Of a stretch of 50,000 nt of DNA, positions 9,927 through 19,179 are shown piece by piece. Below the pieces are notes generated by a model. The model saw only the letters and a list, made by a program, of their open reading frames with translations, was not told where the DNA came from and ran no database searches. The stretch lies in the NCBI GenBank assembly GCA_963575745.1, contig CAUYUJ010015844.1:181022-231021 (forward strand). The letters are read 5' to 3'. A program made the translations under genes and the position numbers. How positions within the stretch are numbered: position 1 is the first letter of the stretch; each line of letters begins with the position of its first letter. The DNA comes from Prorocentrum cordatum (Eukaryota > Sar > Dinophyceae > Prorocentrales > Prorocentraceae).

Positions 9927-11142
9927 GCCGCCGCCGTCAACGACAACTCTGAATCCCGCATCTCGCAGGCCGCGGGCGTCGCGGGGAGGGCGTCGGAGGC
10001 GTCGGCGGCCGCGCTGGCGTCGGCGCTGTAAGGGCCCCCTCCCGCGAGCCCGCCTCCGCCCAGCGATCTTTGATGAGGTTGAGGAGCTTCCTCCCGTAGC
10101 GAACGATGTAGCGCGCCCAGAATGGCCAGGTCGCCGACGGCATGCCTGGAGCGTCCTCGATCTCGTCAACACTCAGGTCGAGATTGGGAGCTGGGCTGGC
10201 CCCCGCCAGCGCGCGGGAGAGAGTGGCGCCAATCTCGTCAGTCATCGGGCCGAAGTCATAGCCCAGGAGCTCCCAGCACGGATTGGCCCAGCGGGCCTGG
10301 AAGGTGATATTCGAGGTCGCCCATGCCATCGCGATGTGGCCTGTGCGTAGGTAGCGCGCATGGAAGCCCATCGAGGCCGTGCGCGTCGAGCCCGCCCGGC
10401 GCAAAACGGTGCAAGTAGTGGTCGGCGGGCGGGCGGCATGGGGCGACAATATTGCCGGCTTTGATGAGTTCCTCGACCCACTCCAGCGGCATCTGTGGAA
10501 TCTGCGACCCCGCCCCGCTCCTCAGCAGGGCGGGGGCGTCCCCCTGGGCGTCCAGGAAGAGTCTCCCTGCCCGCCTCGCCACTGTGACGTTCAGGAGGTC
10601 GTGGCCCTTCCGTGCGGCCCCCCCTGGCGTCAGCGTGCCGTCCGTGCTGGCCCCCGCGAAGCGGGCCGCCGAGTCCGTGACATTCGCGCCCGATGCCAGG
10701 ACCCGCTTCGCCGCCCCGCCCACGCCCTCGACGAGGTTCGTGATGGTCTCCGCTTCACGGGCCGTGGCGGGGAAGACCGCGGCGGGGAGCGCCGCCAGCA
10801 CGGCGACGGCCGCCGCCAGGCTTTTTGGCGGTCCCGCTGCGGATCCCGGTGGAACAATTGATCCACTGTCAGGCCCCGCGACGGGGAAGCCGCGCGGGGG
10901 CCTGAGCTGCCCCTGGCCCTGGCCCCGCCGCCGCGGCGGGCTCGACTGTGGCCGCCGCGACGAAGGCCGTCGTGAGCGGGGTAGCGAGCGGCGCTCCACC
11001 ATGGACTGGGGCAGGGATCGGCGTGCACCCCTGTCCTGGCAGGCTCGGAGCTGGCGACGAAATCGAGGCAGGCGACGCAACTGACCACGATCCAGGCGTT
11101 CTTATTGATGCCTTCGAACTGGCCGCCGGTGAGGACACCCGT
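9927..11142 (-). pseudogene. element A 3' accessory coding region, function unknown
   Basis: Downstream of the recombinase, minus-strand frames hold protein-like text in more than one frame. One contains a hydrophobic run (SLAAAVAVLAALPAAVFPAT, about 10810-10751) followed by amphipathic sequence (NLVEGVGGAAKRVLASGA) and LLNVTVARRAGRLF. A second (about 10320-10050) contains ATSNITFQARWANPCWELLG and PFWARYIVRYGRKLLNLIKD. The hydrophobic run could be a membrane or signal segment. YR retrotransposons may carry an extra ORF at the 3' end, often a hydrolase, but no catalytic motif of that kind is visible here. The frame changes suggest decay. I do not assign a function. Confidence 0.4.
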
Positions 11143-12120
11143 CTACTTGGCGTCTCCGTCCCATCGGCCTGCTTCTTGGGCCCCTTGGGCGCCATGGCCG
11201 GCCAGAGACTGCGCGATGTACCAGGCCCAATGCTGGGTCGCCCACGCCAGTGCTGCCTCGAAGCCCTTGAGGTGTAGGGCCGTGCTGATTTGAGCCGCCG
11301 AGACTACGTCAATGTAGATGCGCAAACTGGAATCCATTCTCCATCGGACCGTCTCTCCGATCACCTCGAAGGGTACGCCCAAAGCTGAGGCCTCCGAAGC
11401 ATATCCTGCTCTGGGGCTGTGCGGGGTCCACCTGGCGTCTATGCCGAAGCCCCTCTGGATCTCTGCCAGCTCCCTGCGGTAGACCTCCAAGGGGTACGGG
11501 AAGAGACGGTGACCTGGCGGAGTGATGCTCCTCAGGTGACGGAGCAGATGGATGAAGACGGCATCTTTTGGGAAGCGAAGCGATGCTGCTTGAGCGCGCT
11601 GGGCCGTGGTCCCTGTCTTGAGGCCAAGCCCGATCACTAGCGCGCCCTCGTCCTGGTGGTAGCCTCCGTCCTCGGGGAAGGTCAAGTCGTCGGTAGTCAG
11701 GCTGAGCATCTCGGACGGCCGCAGGCCTATGTGGGCCTGCAGCGCCACGCCTGCTCCCAGGCGAGGGCGGCTCCTGCTGGCCATCTGCGCTGCTATCCAC
11801 TTGCTCGGCCGCGACGTCATGGGCACCGTCCGTCGGACGGGAAACACGATACTCCAGCCGCGGATGGCAGCATGCGAGCAGGCCAGCATGCCCTTCAGGC
11901 GGGTGAAGCGGAACTCGACGGCGCTCGCCGTCGCAATGAACTCCGCCTTTCCCAACTCGTCTCGCAAACTATGTTTGAGTTCGATCAGCGTGTCGTCCCA
12001 CTCGTCAGGTGTCCACGGATTCGCATGATGCTGCGCTGGCACCACGACACCAGCCGAGCGGCGGCACTCTTGTAGTGAGCCAGCGTCTTGACGGTGACCA
12101 TGCCCTCCAGGTGTGGGTCC
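11143..12120 (-). pseudogene. element A tyrosine recombinase (YR)
   Basis: The frame ending at 11143 has the catalytic residues of the tyrosine recombinase family. These are Arg I in HIGLRPSE, a candidate Lys in GLKTGTT, the HxxR box as HSPR followed by AGYASEA, and the nucleophile Tyr in RWRMDSSLRIYID (Tyr codon 11316-11314). The core-binding part lies upstream: VKTLAHYKSAAARLVSWC is read in one frame and TPDEWDDTLIELKHSLRD in the next, so a single frameshift near 12020-12050 separates the N-terminal helices from the catalytic core. The catalytic core itself is intact over about 270 residues. In YR retrotransposons this enzyme replaces the integrase and inserts a circular DNA intermediate. 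A TAG stop ends the frame at 11143. This is the best preserved domain of element A. Confidence 0.75.
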
Positions 12121-12149
12121 GTGCCAGCCGCTGACGGCCTCTGAAAGGT

Positions 12150-13420
12150 CACGATTGGACTCCCCGGCGCGGTTCCAAAATGGTCGTGGCCGTGGGGGCC
12201 CCAGGCTCGGTGTAGATAGCTCCACATGGCCTCGAACGTGAGAGCTTGTCGGCGGGCTGCCTCTCCGTGTCCACCCACGGTAGATGCTGCCTGATGTCGG
12301 TGACGGCCATGAGAGCTCCGCGGCGTCTCAGCATGTAGTTGAGGTCGACCGCTGACGACCTTCCCTTCGCGAAGGCCCACGCCGTCACCATGCTGTCCTC
12401 TAGATTCATCAGCTAGGCCCGATGAGCCGTAGCGGCGCGCGCCTTGTTCCAGCGGGGCGATCGCCGCCCGAGCTTCGCCCAAGGCGATGTTGTCGGCATG
12501 CCTCCTGCGCCCCGCCAGCAAGTCGGCCCACGTGATTTCGGGGTCCAGCACGTCCCCCGGCACGGACGAGACAGGCACGAACGGCTTCAGCGTCCTGGCC
12601 TCGCCGCGCTTCACGACCTTCTCGACGGTGCCGGGCTTGCGGACGAGGGCCTTGCCAGGCCGCAAGCCAGCCTCCCACGTGCTCTCCTGGGCCTGCTGGC
12701 CTAGAAGCGCGCCCACTGCCCCGTGGCCGCCGAAGTCGTGGTTGTTGCCCCCCTCGGCGTCGGTCGCGAGGGTGACCGGGGAGAAGGGCGCGCCCATGTC
12801 CGAGTACAGGCCCATCACGCTCCTCATCATGGCAACAACCTCCCTGCGGCCCGAAGCCCACCGGCGGCGGACGCGGGGGCCCTCGGCGTTCATGATGGAG
12901 AACAGCGCCTGCGGCGCCGACAGCCAGTGTCGGGCCAGTAGCGCGGCCCAGATCCAGACGCCCACGACGGGCCTCAACGCCTCCACGTCCACGGTCCTGC
13001 GACGCGCCAAGTGCTCGAAGGCTGGATGCAAGTCGACGGCCCGTCGCGCGGGCACTCATAGTCGGGCAGGTCGTGCTTCGAGCTCGTAGCCGATGATCTT
13101 GTTGACCTCCCCCTGCCGGCGTCGGTCCTTGACCAGGGAACCTATCTGCTCCAGTCTGTCGGCGGACTTTTGTAAGGCTATGTCGCGCGCGGGGCGGTCC
13201 TCCGTCGGGCCGAGGTTGGACAAGAAAAGGGCAACGTCGATGTGGAGGTAGACTCCCAGGTCGTGCTTCCTCAAGATCGCGTTGCGGCCTTGAGCCGAGG
13301 CCTCGTTCAGGACTGCTAGCCCTCTTGGCGTGGATCCTGTGGACCTCCAGGAATAGTCGCCGACGCGACGAACAGCCACCTCCGCTCGCAAGTGTCCAGT
13401 AGGCCCAGAGCCCTCGGTCA
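12150..13420 (-). pseudogene. element A RT motif C, connection and RNase H
   Basis: The RT motif C region reads GVYLHIDVALFLS (about 13243-13232 for HIDV). The second Asp expected in an xxDD box is Val, which should abolish polymerase activity. It is followed by a thumb-like stretch (KSADRLEQIGSLVKDRRRQG, NKIIGYE) and a connection (VVGVWIWAALLARHWLSAPQ). A TGA near 13056 interrupts the frame between ELEARPARL and VPARRAVDLHP. RNase H follows: first Asp in VTLATDAEGG (about 12775), then, after a frame change, NLEDSMVTAWAFAKGRSS and the C-terminal WVDTERQPADKLSR (near 12250). The ordering RT-RNase H-YR agrees with DIRS/Ngaro-type elements. The copy is inactive as read. Confidence 0.65.
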
Positions 13421-14200
13421 GCATGAGCTTGAAGTTCTGGACCAGCGGGCGGGCGATGGCCTGGCAGAGCCTGTCTGGATACGTGGCCAGGCGGGCCGAG
13501 ACAAATTTTCCGAACTGCTTCACAACGTTCACATCGTGGCGGTGGTCTCCTCGACAGCGGCGGCCGTCGAACTCCTCCAAGTGACCGAGGTTCCCAGCGA
13601 GACACGTTGGCTTCCGGGTCGGAGCGCCGAGGGTGCACTGGTCGAAGACGGCCCGAGTGGCCGCCGCGCGCTCCTCCAGGGCGCGCTCCAGCTCCGTGGC
13701 CCAGACCGAGGGGAACGGTACCCCCCCCCCCTCCCCTAGATCCTTGGGGTGCGCCCCCCTCCCAGGGCCACGGCCTCGCAGAAGGCGAAGGAATTCAGCG
13801 TGGCCACGTTCCCCTCGTCGAGGCGCTGCTCCTCGTGGGCCGTCAGCGCGTGCGCGGGCGCGCTCCGGGGCCACAGGCTTCGCCTCCTCGCCGCGAAGCG
13901 GGCGCGGCTCCACGTGGCACAGGGTGGCCCCCCCGCGATGGCATCCACGAGCCCCTCCACGACGAGGCCCATCGGCAGGTCGAAAGTCTCCTTCTTCGTG
14001 AGGCCCAGCCGAGAGTCGGCGCCCAGGTCGCGGGAGAGCGCCGGGATCTCCACGGCCTCCTCGGCGCCGACCTCCTGCAAGTGCCCCTCGAGGCCCCCCT
14101 CCCGCCGTGGGCCTGAGAACAGATGCGTCGCCGCGAACGCTTGGCGGGGTGGGGCACGAGCGGCGCGAGCTGCTTCGCACCACTCCGACGCGCTCATCCC
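13421..14200 (-). pseudogene. element A methyltransferase-like domain
   Basis: The frame from 14197 contains ATHLFSGPRREGGLEGHL (residues 23-40, SAM-binding motif I-like) and IAGGPPCATWSRARF (residues 87-101). The latter has the Pro-Cys of cytosine-methyltransferase motif IV followed by a W/F-SRAR tail. After a frameshift in a G-rich run near 13755-13765 it continues with HPKDLGEGGGVPFPSVWATE, which matches the position of motif VI but with Ala in place of the usual Glu before His-Pro. Further text reads FDQCTLGAPTRKPTCLAG and YPDRLCQAIARPL. Domains of this LFSG/GPPC-TWS-AR type are, from my knowledge of dinoflagellate proteins, common in that group. Whether they methylate DNA is not known to me. 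The domain lies between RT motif B and RT motif C of the same element. Confidence 0.55.
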
Positions 14201-14350
14201 TCCCCTGTCCCTCCGCCTCTCGACGAACAGCTTGAAGGTCGGTCCAGGCGTCGTCCTCGCCCCCGGCGCGCAGCTTGCACTCCTCCAGCGAGTCGAAAGC
14301 CTCCGAGCGCCCGATGTCCAGATGGTAATGCAACGCCATGCCTATCACTC

Positions 14351-15442
14351 TCATGTTATGTTCATCAGCCCGTGCACCGAATGAGCGTTCCCGATCACGA
14401 GGCGTGTCCAGAGCGGGTAAACCCAGCCCCCGTGGCCAACGGCCAGCTGCAGGGCGGGGCTCAGCAGGTCCCAGACGTCGGCCGCGATCGCGGGGGGGGC
14501 CGCCTGCCGCGGCCACATCCAGCTCGGCACCTCCGCGTGCGAGAAGGCGTTGGGCCCGTCCAGCGCCGCCCCTGCGATGGCGTCCTCGGGGGCGCGGAGC
14601 CGCGCCAGGGCCCCCCCGCCATGTTGTCCATGTTCTTCGCTCTCGTGCACCTCTCTCGTCATGTCATTGAAGGCGCATGTCAGCAGGATCTTCCTCTGCC
14701 GGTCGCCTGGCTACTTTGCCGCAGCGGTCAGGCCTGCCGCGGCCTCCACCTCCTTCTCCTATGCGAACTTGCGCATCCCCTGCGCGAAGTCTGGCCGGTT
14801 CAGATACTCCACGTACTCGCTGTGCTCGCCTCCAAGGAACCCGTGCTGCTGCTCCAGCCCCTTGGAGTTCACTCGGCTCCGGTGAGCGGGGTCGGCCATG
14901 ACGTTCTGCTCCAGGGCATAGAAGACTGCCCCCTCGGGTTCCAGGGCCTCCAGCATCGTGACCTTTCGACAGCTCGCCGGCCCGTCCACGGCCTCGGACA
15001 CCAGACGCACATGAGCTGCCCTCGAGCCCTGGCCGTGCTCTGTCGCCGCTGCGGGCCCCGCTACTGCAAGCAAGGCTTGGGCGCCGGTCGGATTGTAATT
15101 TCGGCGCTCCTGACGCAGGCGTTGCGCTTCGCGTAGGGCCACGCGATGCGCGCGCTCCATCGCCGCCCAGGTGTTCTGTCCTGGAGGTCTGATGAATGGG
15201 CGGCGTGCGAGTTCCCGACAGCTTCCTCCGTGCATCGAGGTGGTCCCGCGGAGGTACTGGTTGGCCCGCTCCCAAACCTGTAGTCTTGAGCGGTGCCGAT
15301 GTCGAAGACGTCTCGAGCGAGAAGCCAGTGCGCTCAGGTCCCTCGGCCGAAGGGTCGGGCGCGCGGGCGGGAACTTCTCGGGGACCTGCGTGACCTCCAG
15401 CGTCTCTCTCAGTGCGTCCCTGCCTGGGTGCCCATGCGGCAC
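14351..15442 (-). pseudogene. element A Pol N-terminus and RT motifs A and B
   Basis: One frame runs from about 15442 to 14351, overlapping the Gag-like ORF by 34 bases in a different frame. It has no ATG at its start, so a frameshift or fused product is likely. Two in-frame TAG stops interrupt it (14761-14759 and 14713-14711). The N-terminal part is Arg-rich (MERAHRVALREAQRLRQERR). The RT part has a finger-like DRQRKILLTCAFND, motif A as ALDGPNAFSHAEVPSWMW (Asp codon at 14560) and motif B as LVIGNAHSVHGLMNIT (about 14395), where LPMG-type text would be expected. After a frame change it continues as MRVIGMALHYHLDIG and then enters the methyltransferase-like domain. The RT assignment rests on motif order and spacing, without alignment. 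Confidence 0.55.
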
Positions 15443-16917
15443 CCACGCCTGCTGCTTCTCGAGGCGCGCGTCGGCCGCAGGTCCTCGCCGACGCGCGCGG
15501 CGGGGATGTCAGGCGCCGTCGCGGCGCCAGCGGCGCCGTGGCTCTTCCGACCGCCCTTCCCGCCGCGGCCTCCACGGCCGTCTCCATGAGACCCAAGACT
15601 GCCTCCGCTGGCTCGGTGACGGTGTCTGACCTCGGCCTCTGCGCGCTCTCGACGTTGGTGCTCTAGCTTGCTGTGGCTGGTGGCGGACTGCGCGAGCCAG
15701 GTGGGGGCGATGTCCGTCTGGCCTTCTGGCGGAGGTACTCCCAGCGTGTGGGCCGCTCCCATCATATCGCCCCTCGGCGTCTCGTAGATATACGATGCGA
15801 GCCGCCGCAGGGGCAGCTCCATGAGGTCGTCCGTGCCCAGGACACGCATCAGTTCGTCGTCGTCGGCGCAGGTCCGCAGGCGGAAGTCGACGGTGGTGGC
15901 CAACGTCCACAAGTCCGTCCAGGTCGAGGAGGAGCGGCTCCCTGTGAAACGCAGCGCGAGCCAGTCGCGCACTCCGCTGCTGCCCTCGGCCCGCATTGAA
16001 CGATATATCTCCCGCGCCGCCCTCTGCATGTCTGGGGTGAGCGACGCTCCCCACCGCATGTCCTGGCTGCCCCCTCCTGCGGCAATCAGGCCCGCGGCGG
16101 GCGTCGCCACCGGCGCGAAGCCGCCGCTCCCCCCGCCCGCCGGCCCGCCGCTCGTCAGCGCGTCCAGGGCCGCCAGCAGCTCGGCCGACCGTGGGGCGGA
16201 CATCGTCCCGCGCCCGACGTAGCCGTACCCCGCCAAGGTCACCAGGACCACGGGAGCCAGCAGGCCGCAGTCCTCGAGGTGCGCGACGGCTCCCCAGAAT
16301 CTGGCGGCCCACTGGGTGTCGGTCCGCTGCGCAGCCATGTAGCCCGTCAGCAGCCCCTTCACGTGCAATGCGCTGGCCCGCCACGGGGGCCCGCCGGGGC
16401 GTAGCTCGCGGGCCCCACGGGCCCTCCCCCAACCGTCGGCGGGGCGGCTGTGCCGTCCGCCCACGCCGCCTAGGTCGCCAAAGGAGGCGGCACCCGCGGG
16501 CGCGGGGGCGCAGCCGCTGGGCGCGCCCCCCGCCGTGGGCCCCATCGCGCCTGGGGATGGGATCCCTGGGGGCGGTGGCCCGTCGGGTGCAGCCCAGCCG
16601 TAGTCGTCGGCGGTGGGCCCCGTCCCGTGGACCGTCAGGCGGAGGGCCTCCAGCTCGGCCCGCAGCGCCCGCACCTCCTCGCTCTCCTCGGCCTCGGTGG
16701 CGCTCGGCATCCGTGCGGTGAACCATCCGAGCGCTCCTGTCCACCAGCTCAAGCACAGGCATAGCCCAAGGCAGGCCATGCTCCACTCCAGCCTCGATCT
16801 CGCGGTGTCCGCCCTGCAGGCGAGCCAACCTGCGAGTCCCGCCGCCGCCTCTAGCACACCCTTCAGGCGGAGGCTCCATGGCGTGGGCGTAGGCGTGGGC
16901 GGCGGCAGAGGCGTCAT
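15409..16917 (-). CDS. element A Gag-like protein
   Basis: This 502-residue frame is the only long uninterrupted ORF of the element and starts with ATG 59 bases inside terminal repeat A1, which supports the start. It begins with a Pro/Thr run and two hydrophobic segments (GVLEAAAGLAGWLACRA; MACLGLCLCLSWWTGALGWF). A predicted coiled coil follows (EESEEVRALRAELEALRL), then a Gly/Pro-rich middle. The conserved-looking C-terminal half has WLALRFTGSRSSSTWTDLW, TDDLMELPLRRLASYIYE and DIAPTWLAQSATSHSKLEHQ, then a basic tail rich in Gly, Arg and His. Position, basic tail and lack of enzyme motifs point to a nucleic-acid binding structural protein. No zinc knuckle is seen. The next frame (Pol) overlaps its end by 34 bases. 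Confidence 0.6.
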   Translation of the reverse strand: MTPLPPPTPTPTPWSLRLKGVLEAAAGLAGWLACRADTARSRLEWSMACLGLCLCLSWWTGALGWFTARMPSATEAEESEEVRALRAELEALRLTVHGTGPTADDYGWAAPDGPPPPGIPSPGAMGPTAGGAPSGCAPAPAGAASFGDLGGVGGRHSRPADGWGRARGARELRPGGPPWRASALHVKGLLTGYMAAQRTDTQWAARFWGAVAHLEDCGLLAPVVLVTLAGYGYVGRGTMSAPRSAELLAALDALTSGGPAGGGSGGFAPVATPAAGLIAAGGGSQDMRWGASLTPDMQRAAREIYRSMRAEGSSGVRDWLALRFTGSRSSSTWTDLWTLATTVDFRLRTCADDDELMRVLGTDDLMELPLRRLASYIYETPRGDMMGAAHTLGVPPPEGQTDIAPTWLAQSATSHSKLEHQRRERAEAEVRHRHRASGGSLGSHGDGRGGRGGKGGRKSHGAAGAATAPDIPAARVGEDLRPTRASRSSRRGCRMGTQAGTH

Positions 16918-16975
16918 CCTGGGGCGGGGCTCGGAGAGGTGCCCGCCTGCCGCTCTCTCTCAGAAAGCCATCCTT

Positions 16976-17061
16976 CGAGCCAACTCAGTTGCGGCATCGA
17001 GCGTCTCCCTCCCTGCTGCATTGCTGTCTAAACAAAACACTAGTTCAAGGGCTCACTAAAT
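16976..17061 (-). repeat. element A terminal repeat A1 (5' end)
   Basis: 86 bases matching A2 at 9679-9764 with 3 differences. It marks the 5' end of the element in sense orientation. The next base outward begins a CATA microsatellite. Confidence 0.88.
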
Positions 17062-17280
17062 CATACATACACATACATACATACATACATACATGCATCC
17101 ACACATACACACATGCATCCATGCATGCATGCATACATACATACATGCGTGCATGCCTGCATACATACATACATTTATACACACACATACACATACATAC
17201 ATACGTACATACACACATGCACATACATACATACACACAGTCAAAATCACACACATCATACACATACAAACCTGGCTATG

Positions 17281-17312
<32 letters not shown>

Positions 17313-17390
17313 CATGTGTATATATATATATATATATGCATGCACATATGTGTATACATACACATTTATATACAAGTGCACATCTTCAAT
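17062..17390. repeat. ACAT/TATA microsatellite at the right edge of element A
   Basis: catacatacatac with gcat and gtat variants, then tatgtatgtatg and a pure TA run at about 17318-17336. The phase and motif resemble the array at 9121-9373, as expected if element A had inserted into one microsatellite. Confidence 0.9.
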
Positions 17391-17960
17391 ACCCGCAAAT
17401 ACGCTCCCCACAAATTCCCCAACGTGTCGCCAAGCGTCGTCGATCCATCAGGTTTTCGGGCGTCCTGGCCTCCGCTGACCCCAGCTTTCCCAGGCAGGCA
17501 GAAACGCCCGCCAAGACTAGGCCCAGACGGGCCCGGCCCCACGGGGCTCCAGACAGGCGCGAGAGCCTGGGGACTCCCCGGGCCAGGGACCTTTGGTAAT
17601 ACCCGACGGTGGATGGGGAGACCAGGGAGGGGGAGAGAGGGGGCCCGAACTACGCTCTCGGACCCCCTCACCGACAACTCCCTGCCTCCCGACAGGATGA
17701 AGTGGCCCGATAGGGGCGACCTGCACGAGAGGGGGGGGACATCGAGCCCGAATCGGCGATACGAGATCGGCGAACGGCCCCCAGTAGCGAATCCGCACGT
17801 TCCGCGGCGGGGCGGGATATCGGGCCCCTGTCGGCGATGAGTGGGCGATTGGAGGTCGATGCGTGCCCCCGCCCCCCACCCCCGACACTGCTCGTGACCC
17901 GAGGGACCGCACATAGAGGGGACCGCACCAGACGCTGGATGGTCTCCGGCATCTCAGGCG
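17391..17960. other. GC-rich spacer, no gene recognised
   Basis: Several overlapping short open frames, all Pro/Arg/Gly-rich. Short inexact repeats of the type tcggcgatgag/tcggcgatac occur around 17750-17840. I see no domain. Confidence 0.5.
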
Positions 17961-17964
17961 GGGG

Positions 17965-18350
17965 ATCCCATCGTTTGGCACCGGCGCGAGAACAATCGCA
18001 TCGCTGATTTTCTTGTGAATCACACCATGGATTCGGGCACTGGCTGGCGGAAAGACGTCGCGCCAACCCTGGAAGATTTTAGTGTGCTCGAAGCCAATTT
18101 TATCATCCATTCTGATGGGGGGACCCGCGCAGGTTCCTGCTCAGCTGGAGCCTGGTTCGCCGAAGCGGTGGTCTTGCGCGACGGCCGTCGCCACATTTTC
18201 CCAATCGCAATGAGCGGCACGTACATTCATCCGTCTGTTTCATCTTTCACTGCGGAAGCTATGGCCTTAGAGGACGCAGTCTGTTCGATATCCCGGCTGA
18301 TTCATCAGGGTTGCACAGCAAAGCACGGCAGAGTTCAGCGCAACTTTTAA
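17965..18350 (+). pseudogene. tandem RNase H-like remnant of a retroelement
   Basis: The open plus-strand frame begins with IVWHRRENNRIADFLVNHTM, which has the NxxAD/AN ending typical of an RNase H C-terminus. It then runs into a second RNase H start: ANFIIHSDGGTRAGSCSAGA (catalytic Asp in HSDGG) and SSFTAEAMALEDAVCSI (catalytic Glu in TAEA). The frame ends with a TAA after HGRVQRNF, before the remaining Asp motifs, so the second domain is cut short. Two RNase H-like modules in a row are, as I recall, seen in dinoflagellate non-LTR elements. No reverse transcriptase is found nearby, so this is a fragment, truncated at both ends. Alternatively it is an exon of a host RNase H-like gene. Confidence 0.5.
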
Positions 18351-18980
18351 CCCTCAATTCCTGTTTGGTGGCCTGTCACGGTGTGGCTAGAGGCGTCTGA
18401 AAGAAAGAAGGGGAGAGCCAGAGGAGCCTGGAGCAGACCTCCAGCCCCACGAGCGAGGAGAAGAGAGAGAGAGAGAGAGAAGGCGAGGAGGCGAGGGGGG
18501 CACGGACGAGGAGGAGGTGCCCTGCCTGGTCGACTTCCGCGCCGGGCCTCCGCCGACTACTCGCGCCCGCCAATCGCCGCCGACTCTCCGCCAGACGGGG
18601 CCGAGAGGCGGAGGGTCGGCCCTTCGTGAAGGCTCTCGCCCCTCAGATCTGGCTCTTGTCCATCCGCGGCCCCAGGACTCCCGACCCCTTGCCCAAGGCC
18701 GGCTTTCCGCCCCAGCTCTGTTCTTGACTGCCCAGGGGCCTGACGACGGCCCCCGCAAGCCAGGATCGGGGAAAAACGCGCTGGCAGTGGAGCACCAACT
18801 TTCCGGGGAGGTCTGGGCCGGTAAGGCCCACACGGGGGCAGACAAAGAAGGCGGGTGTGCCCCCGCTCGGCGAGGCGGCGCAGGCGCGGCGCGCGCCTCA
18901 GCGCCGCGGCGGCGCGGCCGTCGTCGCCCAGCAGGCCCCGCACCACGCACAGGCCGCCGTCCAGCAGCTCCCCGCGCGCC
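18351..18980. other. GC-rich spacer with GAGA run
   Basis: A short gagagagagaga run lies at 18465-18480. The remaining sequence is Ala/Arg/Pro-coding in all frames, with no recognisable gene. Confidence 0.5.
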
Positions 18981-18984
18981 GCCT

Positions 18985-18986
18985 GG

Positions 18987-19028
<42 letters not shown>

Positions 19029-19175
19029 TCAGCATCGTTCTCATCATCATCCGCATCATCACCACCTGTGCCATCGTCGCCGCTACCGTCGCCACCACTC
19101 CTCATCACCATCATCCATCACCGCCCTCGTCACCACCACCGTCGCCGTCACCGTCGTAACCACCATCGTCACTGT
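18985..19175. repeat. GTC and CAT trinucleotide microsatellites
   Basis: gtcgtcgtcgtc is nearly pure at 18989-19025. It is followed by catcatcatccgcatcatc and caccaccgtcgccg variants. Confidence 0.85.
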
Positions 19176-19179
19176 CAGA

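Larger units (their letters stand above)
9374..17061 (-). mobile_element. element A: tyrosine-recombinase retrotransposon with split direct repeats and a methyltransferase-like domain
   Basis: Read on the minus strand, the order is A1 repeat (17061-16976), Gag-like ORF, RT fingers and motifs A/B, methyltransferase-like domain, RT motif C and connection, RNase H, tyrosine recombinase, an accessory region, then B1 (9926-9771), A2 (9764-9679) and B2 (9529-9374). The A pair differs at 3 of 86 bases and the B pair at about 16 of 156, by hand count. A1-genes-B1-A2-B2 is the split-direct-repeat layout of PAT/Ngaro-type YR retrotransposons. There is no integrase or protease motif that I can see. The element is decayed: at least four frame changes, stops at 14761-14759, 14713-14711 and near 13056, and a lost aspartate in the RT motif C. 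Both outer ends abut ACAT microsatellite, so the boundaries are well supported. Confidence 0.8.

Noticed and set aside
9374-17061. Element A as an LTR retrotransposon
   Set aside because: No pair of long terminal direct repeats at both ends and no integrase motif; the repeats are split (A at one end and internally, B internally and at the other end) and a tyrosine recombinase is present.
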